47,435 nucleotides of DNA. It comes from Fimenecus sp045593555. Its GTDB lineage: Bacteria > Bacillota > Clostridia > Oscillospirales > Acutalibacteraceae. Positions 42,678 through 47,435 of the stretch are shown here, piece by piece; positions within the stretch are counted from its first letter, which is position 1; the number at the start of each line of letters is the position of its first letter. The stretch spans positions 1 through 47,435 of the forward strand of contig JAZNWU010000012.1 of the NCBI GenBank assembly GCA_045593555.1, written 5' to 3'. Both the position numbers and the translations under genes were made by a program. Below the pieces are notes generated by a model, which did no database searches, was not told where the DNA came from, and saw only the letters and a list, made by a program, of their open reading frames with translations.

Positions 42678-44654
42678 TTATGCTGTTTTTGTTTCTTTCT
42701 TCTTCGCTCCGATTTTCTGAATAATAAATACGAGAACAATAAGAGCAAGACCAACAGCATCTGTTGCGATACCAGGAATAATCATACAAAGACCGCCTAC
42801 GAGAGCAAGGATTCTTTCAATCCATGACATATGTTTGAACATATATCCTTCCATACCGGCAGAAATAATATAGATACCACAAAGTGCTGTAACAACAAGA
42901 AGCACGATTTCATACCATGGCTTATCAGAACCGATAATGAGCATTTCAGGGCTGAAAGCAAAGATATAAGGAACGATAAATGCTGTGATAGCAAGTCTTG
43001 TAGCAGTAACACCTGTTTTAAGAGGATTTGATTTAGCAATAGCAGAACCTGCATAAGCTGCAAGAGCAACAGGAGGAGTAATGTCAGCCACGATACCAAA
43101 ATAGAACACGAACATGTGCGCTGCAAGAACAGGAAGACTAAGGCTACGCATAAGGATAGGAGCAACCATAGATGCCATAATAACATAGTTTGCAGTTGTC
43201 GGAACACCCATACCAAGAACGATACACATAAGCATGGTAAGTAACAATGCAAAAATAGGATGAATCTGTGATGCTGACTGTACAAGAGATGAAAGTACGT
43301 TAGCAAGACCTGTCTGCTGAACCATAGCAGAGATACATCCTGCAACTGCACAAGCGAGAGCAACACCAATAGCATTCTTTGTACCGTTTGCGAGTGACTG
43401 AATGTAAAGTGAAATGTCAAATTCCCATTTCTTATGAACAATTGATTTAACAATACCTTCAATAAGTTTAACACCAATTGCTACAAGAATTGCAAGAATA
43501 GCAGCTTTAGCGGGTGAGAAATGATTCATTGCAACAACAAGTGCTACAACCGGGAGAAGGAGATAACCCTTTGTTAAAAGGAGTTTGAAGAAATTAGGGA
43601 TAGATTCCTTTGGAAGACCTTTAAGACCAAGCTTCTTTGCTTCAAAGTGAATCATCATAAAGATACCAGTGAAGTAAAGAACAGCAGGAAGAATTGCAGC
43701 AATAGCAATCTGTGCATAAGGAAGACCTGTATATTCTGTCATAAGGAATGCTGCAGCACCCATAATAGGTGGCATAATCTGACCACCTGTTGAAGCAGCA
43801 GCCTCAACTGCAGCAGCAAATTCAGGCTTATATCCGCAACGTTTCATAGTAGGGATTGTAACAGAACCGCTACCAACTGTGTTTGCAACAGAAGAACCTG
43901 AATACATACCTTCCATAGCACTTGAAATAACAGCAACCTTAGCAGGGCCACCAACTGATTTACCTGCGATTGAGTTAGCAAGGTCAACGAAGAATGCACC
44001 GATGCCTGATTGCTCAAGGAATGATGCAAAAATTATGAATAAAACGATAAATGATGCACAAACATTAAGTGGTGTACCTGCAATACCTTCTGTTGTATAA
44101 AAGAGCTTATACATAATAATTCTCAAAGGATTACGATTAACCACAAAGAATGCATAAGCAATAAATGCTGTAGAAACCAAAACAATAGGTAAGCCGACAA
44201 CTCTTCGACAAGCTTCAAACAATAATACCGTACCAATAATTGCAATAGCAATATCAATTTCGTTGATTCTTGAAGCTCTGTCAACAATTGCCTGACAGTT
44301 TATTGCATAATAGAAGAATGAACCTGCACCGAGTGCTGCAAAAATCCAGTCATAGAATGGTACATGATTCGGTCTTTTCTTTTCTTTTTTGTGACTTGGG
44401 AAAATGATGAATGCAAACAGAACGATAATACCGATAAACCATGCCATTTTCTGTCTTTCTTCCATTGTTCCTGTCCAACCGTCGAACATAACATAAAGAG
44501 AGAACAGCACCATAGCAGCTTTGATTATCTTCTGGAAGATGCCAGTGAAATGACGAGTATTTGATTCTTTATCAAATTCTGCCATAATTTTGTCAACATC
44601 AACGACTTCTTCATCAGCTTCCATAGTAATTGGTTTTGTGTTTAAATCTGACAT
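42678..44654 (-). CDS. TRAP transporter permease, fused 4TM/12TM type (TAXI system)
   Basis: The 658-residue polytopic protein fuses the small and large TRAP permease subunits. A 60-residue cytoplasmic start and four to five helices precede the large DctM-like part, which has FIVLFIIFASFLEQSGIGAFF, SSVANTVGSGSVTIPTMKRCGY, STGGQIMPPIMGAAAFLM, and GMGVPTTANYVIMASM near residue 470. Motifs and fusion are those of TAXI-type TRAP systems, which use a sodium or proton gradient to import an organic acid. It follows the DUF1850-like gene by 3 nt and the solute-binding gene further upstream. Confidence 0.93.
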   Translation of the reverse strand: MSDLNTKPITMEADEEVVDVDKIMAEFDKESNTRHFTGIFQKIIKAAMVLFSLYVMFDGWTGTMEERQKMAWFIGIIVLFAFIIFPSHKKEKKRPNHVPFYDWIFAALGAGSFFYYAINCQAIVDRASRINEIDIAIAIIGTVLLFEACRRVVGLPIVLVSTAFIAYAFFVVNRNPLRIIMYKLFYTTEGIAGTPLNVCASFIVLFIIFASFLEQSGIGAFFVDLANSIAGKSVGGPAKVAVISSAMEGMYSGSSVANTVGSGSVTIPTMKRCGYKPEFAAAVEAAASTGGQIMPPIMGAAAFLMTEYTGLPYAQIAIAAILPAVLYFTGIFMMIHFEAKKLGLKGLPKESIPNFFKLLLTKGYLLLPVVALVVAMNHFSPAKAAILAILVAIGVKLIEGIVKSIVHKKWEFDISLYIQSLANGTKNAIGVALACAVAGCISAMVQQTGLANVLSSLVQSASQIHPIFALLLTMLMCIVLGMGVPTTANYVIMASMVAPILMRSLSLPVLAAHMFVFYFGIVADITPPVALAAYAGSAIAKSNPLKTGVTATRLAITAFIVPYIFAFSPEMLIIGSDKPWYEIVLLVVTALCGIYIISAGMEGYMFKHMSWIERILALVGGLCMIIPGIATDAVGLALIVLVFIIQKIGAKKKETKTA

Positions 44655-44657
44655 TAA

Positions 44658-45185
44658 CTACAACAATCCTTTCGTCAGAATTTCGAGTGGTGTGACAATT
44701 TCAAAAACAACCTTTGCATTTCTTCCACACAAATCACGAAGGCTGATTTCTTTGCCATCAATAGTAAGAATATGGTCGGAAACCGTTCCTACTATATATC
44801 TTAACGGGTCATAAGTAATATCAAAACCCGTAATGACCATATTTCCGTCATCGTCATAGGTCATAGTCTGTCCTTCACTGAGGGCAGTCTGTACTCCCGC
44901 ACCAAAGGAACGATAGGTGGTAGAATAAGCCCTGATTTGCTCATTCTCAATAATATATGTATCTTTAAGAGGAGTCTGGTTAACTGAGTGAATAAATTCC
45001 ACCGAAAACATAAGTCCATCTTCTGCTTTTTGTGTTATATATCTTGTATTTGTGTCGGAAACATACATAACAAGATATGGTGTACACAAATCACTTATTA
45101 AAACAGCAGCCGCTGTAATGATTGTCATTAAAACGGCTGCTACAATTAACCTTTTTTTAGAAAACTTAAAGGCTTTTTGGCTCAT
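44658..45185 (-). CDS. DUF1850-like protein of the TAXI-TRAP operon
   Basis: The 175-residue protein has one N-terminal membrane segment (about residues 12-33) and an outside domain with FSVEFIHSVNQTPLKDTYII, YSTTYRSFGAGVQTALSEGQTM and a late GKEISL stretch. The HSV...P and SFGAG phrases are the hallmark of the DUF1850 family, which is found between the TAXI binding protein and permease genes in many bacteria. Its function is not known. The start codon overlaps the stop of the binding-protein gene by one base (TAATG). Confidence 0.85.
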   Translation of the reverse strand: MSQKAFKFSKKRLIVAAVLMTIITAAAVLISDLCTPYLVMYVSDTNTRYITQKAEDGLMFSVEFIHSVNQTPLKDTYIIENEQIRAYSTTYRSFGAGVQTALSEGQTMTYDDDGNMVITGFDITYDPLRYIVGTVSDHILTIDGKEISLRDLCGRNAKVVFEIVTPLEILTKGLL

Positions 45186-46177
45186 TATTTAATAGCGCCA
45201 ACTTCTCTGAAGTATTTATCTGCACCCGGATGGAACGGAACAGAAATGCTTTCAACAGCATATTCAAGGCTCATTTCCTTAGCCTTATCATGTACATAGT
45301 TGTCTTTATTTTCATAAATAGCTTTTGTAAGCTGGTAAACTGTTTCTTCACTGAGGTCGTTGCTTACGATAAATGTAGCTTTAACAGCAACTGTTGTAGC
45401 ATCCTTATCGATTCCGTTATATGTACCTGCAGGAACTGTGTAAGCAGCATAGAAACCGTAATCCTTCTGAAGTTTTGCAAGATGTTCTGCATCGATTTCA
45501 ACAAGAACGATACCTGTTGTTGTTGAAAGGTCTGTGATAGCAACTGTTGGAGCACCTGCTGTACAGAAGAAAGCGTCAATCTTACCATCCTTAAGAGCAT
45601 CAGCTGATGCCTGGAAGCTAAGGTTCTGCTTGTCAATATCTTCAAATGTGATGTCATAAGCACCGAGAATCTGCTGAGCGTTGAATTCAACACCTGAACC
45701 ACTGTCACCAACAGAAACTTTCTTACCCTTAAGGTCAGCAACTGTCTTGATGCCTGAATCAGCACGAGCAACTATCTGACAAACCTCTGCATAAACAGCA
45801 CCGAGAGTTGAGAAGCTCTTGATTGCACCGTCATTTTCAAAGAGAGATGTTCCGTTGTAAGCATAGTCCATAACGTCGTTCTGAACGATAGCCATGTCAA
45901 CGATACCATCGTCGATGTCAAGGATGTTAGCCTTTGAAGCACCTGATGACTGAATTGTGAGCTGAGCGCCTGTCTTTTCTTTGAGAACTGTTGAGATAAC
46001 ATTACAGAAACCATAGTATGTACCTGTTGTACCACCTGTACCTACGTTGATTTTAACTGTAGAAATGTCCCCTGATGCGTCTGGTGTTTCTGCAGGTTTG
46101 TTGTCGCCACATGCTGTAAAGAAAACAGATGTAAAAGCGAGAATAACTGCGAGAACTACTACTAATCTTTTTTTCAT
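45185..46177 (-). CDS. TAXI-family TRAP solute-binding lipoprotein
   Basis: The 330-residue protein starts with a lipoprotein signal peptide (KKRLVVVLAVILAFTSVFFTAC, lipobox Cys23). The mature part has the TAXI signature NVGTGGTTGTYYGFCNVISTVL near residue 46, IQSSGASKANILDIDDGIVDMAIVQND, KGKKVSVGDSGSGVEFNAQQIL and VPFHPGADKYFREVGAI at the end. It captures the substrate, often glutamate-like or another organic acid in known members, and delivers it to the permease; the ligand here is unknown. AGGAGG lies 8 nt before the ATG. Confidence 0.93.
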   Translation of the reverse strand: MKKRLVVVLAVILAFTSVFFTACGDNKPAETPDASGDISTVKINVGTGGTTGTYYGFCNVISTVLKEKTGAQLTIQSSGASKANILDIDDGIVDMAIVQNDVMDYAYNGTSLFENDGAIKSFSTLGAVYAEVCQIVARADSGIKTVADLKGKKVSVGDSGSGVEFNAQQILGAYDITFEDIDKQNLSFQASADALKDGKIDAFFCTAGAPTVAITDLSTTTGIVLVEIDAEHLAKLQKDYGFYAAYTVPAGTYNGIDKDATTVAVKATFIVSNDLSEETVYQLTKAIYENKDNYVHDKAKEMSLEYAVESISVPFHPGADKYFREVGAIK

Positions 46178-46243
46178 AAAAAATCCTCCTATTTTTCATT
46201 CCATAATAAATAAAAATTCATTTAACGGAATTTAATTAGAAAT

Positions 46244-46272
46244 ATTATACAATAAAATTAAAAAATATGCAA
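46244..46272 (-). promoter_or_regulatory. Probable promoter of the TAXI-TRAP operon
   Basis: Minus strand: -35 TTGCAT (46267-46272), 17-bp spacer, -10 TATAAT (46244-46249). The same -35 hexamer serves the YitT-family gene. Confidence 0.6.
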
Positions 46273-46310
46273 GTACCTATATAATATTATTCATTTTGAT
46301 ATGCATATTA

Positions 46311-47231
46311 TCAGTTTTTATTCTTCAGACTACTACCTAATACGTCAGATGTTTCTGAAATTGTGATAAATGCCGATGGGTCAATAGCAGAAACTATCAT
46401 TTTAAGCTTTGCAATCTGGAAACGGTTAACAACAAAGTAAATAACTGAACGGGATTTTCCTGAATAATATCCTGTTGCGTGAATCTGTGTAACACCATAC
46501 CCGAAATTGTTGCTTAATGCATCGCATACTTCTTCTTCCATTTCTGTGATAATCATAACAGACTTTGCTTTGTCAAGACCTTCAACAATAAAGTCAACAG
46601 ATTTAATGCCAACTGCATAAGTGATAATTGAATAAAGAGGCAGTTCCCAACTTCTGAAAACAATACCTATTATAATATAAAGAATTACATTGTAAATCAT
46701 CACGAATGTTCCGACAGTCATATTAAGCTTTTTCGCAAATATTACAGCCATAACTTCAATACCGTCAATAGCTCCACCGTAACGGATAGTAAGACCACTG
46801 CCAACACCTGAAATAAGACCACCGAATATAGCACAAAGGACTAAATCCTTACCTGCAAATGGTGAAGAATTTGCAACATCAATCGGCAATATGTCAGTTA
46901 TTACAAATGAAGAAAGTGAGTAAATTAACACAGCCCATACGGAATAAATTGTGAATTGAATACCTTGCTTTTTAAGACCGAAAAGAAAAAGTGGTATGTT
47001 GATTATAACCAGAAAAAAAGAAAGGTTAAATTCTTCAGGTGTAATTTGCCATAAAAGCATTGATGTACCTGAAACACCGCTGTCATAAAGATTTACAGGT
47101 GCTAAAAACATTGTAACACCTATTGAATTTATAATACCCGCAATAAAAAGAATAAGAAAATTTTTGATTTTCAAACCTTTTAAATCCTTAACAACTTCAT
47201 TTTTAGTTTTCTTAATATCAATTTTTTTCAT
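46311..47231 (-). CDS. YitT-family membrane protein with C-terminal DUF2179 domain
   Basis: The 306-residue protein has five to six membrane helices. Family phrases are AGIINSIGVTMFLAPVNLYDSGVSGTSMLL near residue 30, a glycine-rich GGLISGVGSGLTIRYGGAIDGIEVMAV, and the C-terminal soluble DUF2179 domain (SVMIITEMEEEVCDAL ... GYYSGKSRSVIYFVVNRFQIAKLK ... SAFITISE). The family's transport role is not established. ATG at 47231 is preferred because GGAGG is 5 nt upstream; the upstream in-frame ATGs at 47234 and 47243 are too near to it or precede it. Confidence 0.9.
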   Translation of the reverse strand: MKKIDIKKTKNEVVKDLKGLKIKNFLILFIAGIINSIGVTMFLAPVNLYDSGVSGTSMLLWQITPEEFNLSFFLVIINIPLFLFGLKKQGIQFTIYSVWAVLIYSLSSFVITDILPIDVANSSPFAGKDLVLCAIFGGLISGVGSGLTIRYGGAIDGIEVMAVIFAKKLNMTVGTFVMIYNVILYIIIGIVFRSWELPLYSIITYAVGIKSVDFIVEGLDKAKSVMIITEMEEEVCDALSNNFGYGVTQIHATGYYSGKSRSVIYFVVNRFQIAKLKMIVSAIDPSAFITISETSDVLGSSLKNKN

Positions 47232-47261
47232 CATTACCTCCATTTTTTATTATATATAATA

Positions 47262-47290
47262 AGTATAGCATAAAACATAAACCTATGCAA
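47262..47290 (-). promoter_or_regulatory. Probable promoter of the YitT-family gene
   Basis: Minus strand: -35 TTGCAT (47285-47290), 17-bp spacer, -10 TATACT (47262-47267) with a TGC extension. Confidence 0.65.
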
Positions 47291-47294
47291 ATCA

Positions 47295-47435
47295 ACAAAT
47301 TATAATTTGTCGGGATATTGCCTTCCCCTTGAGGGGAAGGTGTCACCGCAGGTGACGGATGAGGTGGAAAAGTAGTTTTATTATGATTATTAACGATTGC
47401 TGAAGCAACCTACACCTCATCAGTCTGCTTCGCAG
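47295..47435. repeat. Multi-hairpin dispersed repeat, copy 3 (right end cut by window)
   Basis: A perfect AT palindrome ACAAATTATAATTTGT (47295-47310) leads into hairpin CCTTCCCC/GGGGAAGG, hairpin GTCACC/GGTGAC, GATGAGGTG, hairpin GATTGC/GCAACC (one mismatch), CACCTCATC and GTCTGC/GCAG, where the window stops. Here the AT palindrome sits at the CCTTCCCC end, whereas in copies 1 and 2 it sits at the GCTTCTCC end. Confidence 0.9.

Overview
The window looks like chromosomal DNA from a low-GC Gram-positive anaerobe, most likely an uncultured Clostridia member of the Oscillospiraceae/Ruminococcaceae type. The support is AT-rich intergenic DNA, strong AGGAGG-type ribosome sites, TTGACT-N17-TATAAT promoters, a BlaI/M56 pair, a YitT protein, a TAXI-type TRAP transporter and a dispersed hairpin-rich repeat. 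The assignment rests on sequence character only. Both window ends lie inside copies of that repeat, as expected of a contig that stopped at repeats.

Layout. Positions 1-5155 (minus): a BlaI-type repressor / M56 sensor protease / membrane protein operon with a clear two-dyad operator, then a membrane-anchored phosphodiesterase-like protein and a beta-propeller glycosidase-like protein. Positions 5342-7616 (minus): a GMP synthase lacking its glutaminase domain and a CofE-like ligase. Positions 7985-33230 (plus): a 25 kb, 20-gene surface-polysaccharide locus behind one near-consensus promoter. Positions 33260-36199 (minus): an S26-type peptidase, a DMT-family transporter and a uracil permease. 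Then a small PAP2-related membrane protein (plus), an apgM-metY operon (minus) with a divergent AraC-like regulator, ttcA (minus), rplM-rpsI (plus), a second repeat copy, a TAXI-TRAP operon with a DUF1850-like gene (minus), a YitT-family protein (minus) and a third repeat copy.

The polysaccharide locus encodes a lipid-carrier phosphoglycosyltransferase, about seven glycosyltransferases, an EpsG-like polymerase and a Wzx flippase. It also encodes nucleotide-sugar enzymes for a UDP-hexosaminuronic acid (dehydrogenase plus 4-epimerase) and for UDP-L-FucNAc (capE/F/G-like). Modification genes are an O-acyltransferase, a pyruvyltransferase fused to an FrhB-like iron-sulfur module, a PIG-L deacetylase next to a formyltransferase, and an aldo/keto reductase with a split transketolase. 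No chain-length/tyrosine-kinase pair and no LytR-CpsA-Psr ligase is in the window. The central block (about 15.8-29.8 kb) reads as more AT-rich than the sugar-nucleotide genes on either side, which suggests a replaceable cassette.

The most unusual points are the deacetylase/formyltransferase pair, the transketolase cassette, a CapF paralogue without its cupin domain, the pyruvyltransferase-FrhB fusion, a G7 tract in the acyltransferase, and the symmetric multi-hairpin repeat. No CRISPR array, tRNA, rRNA or transposase was seen.
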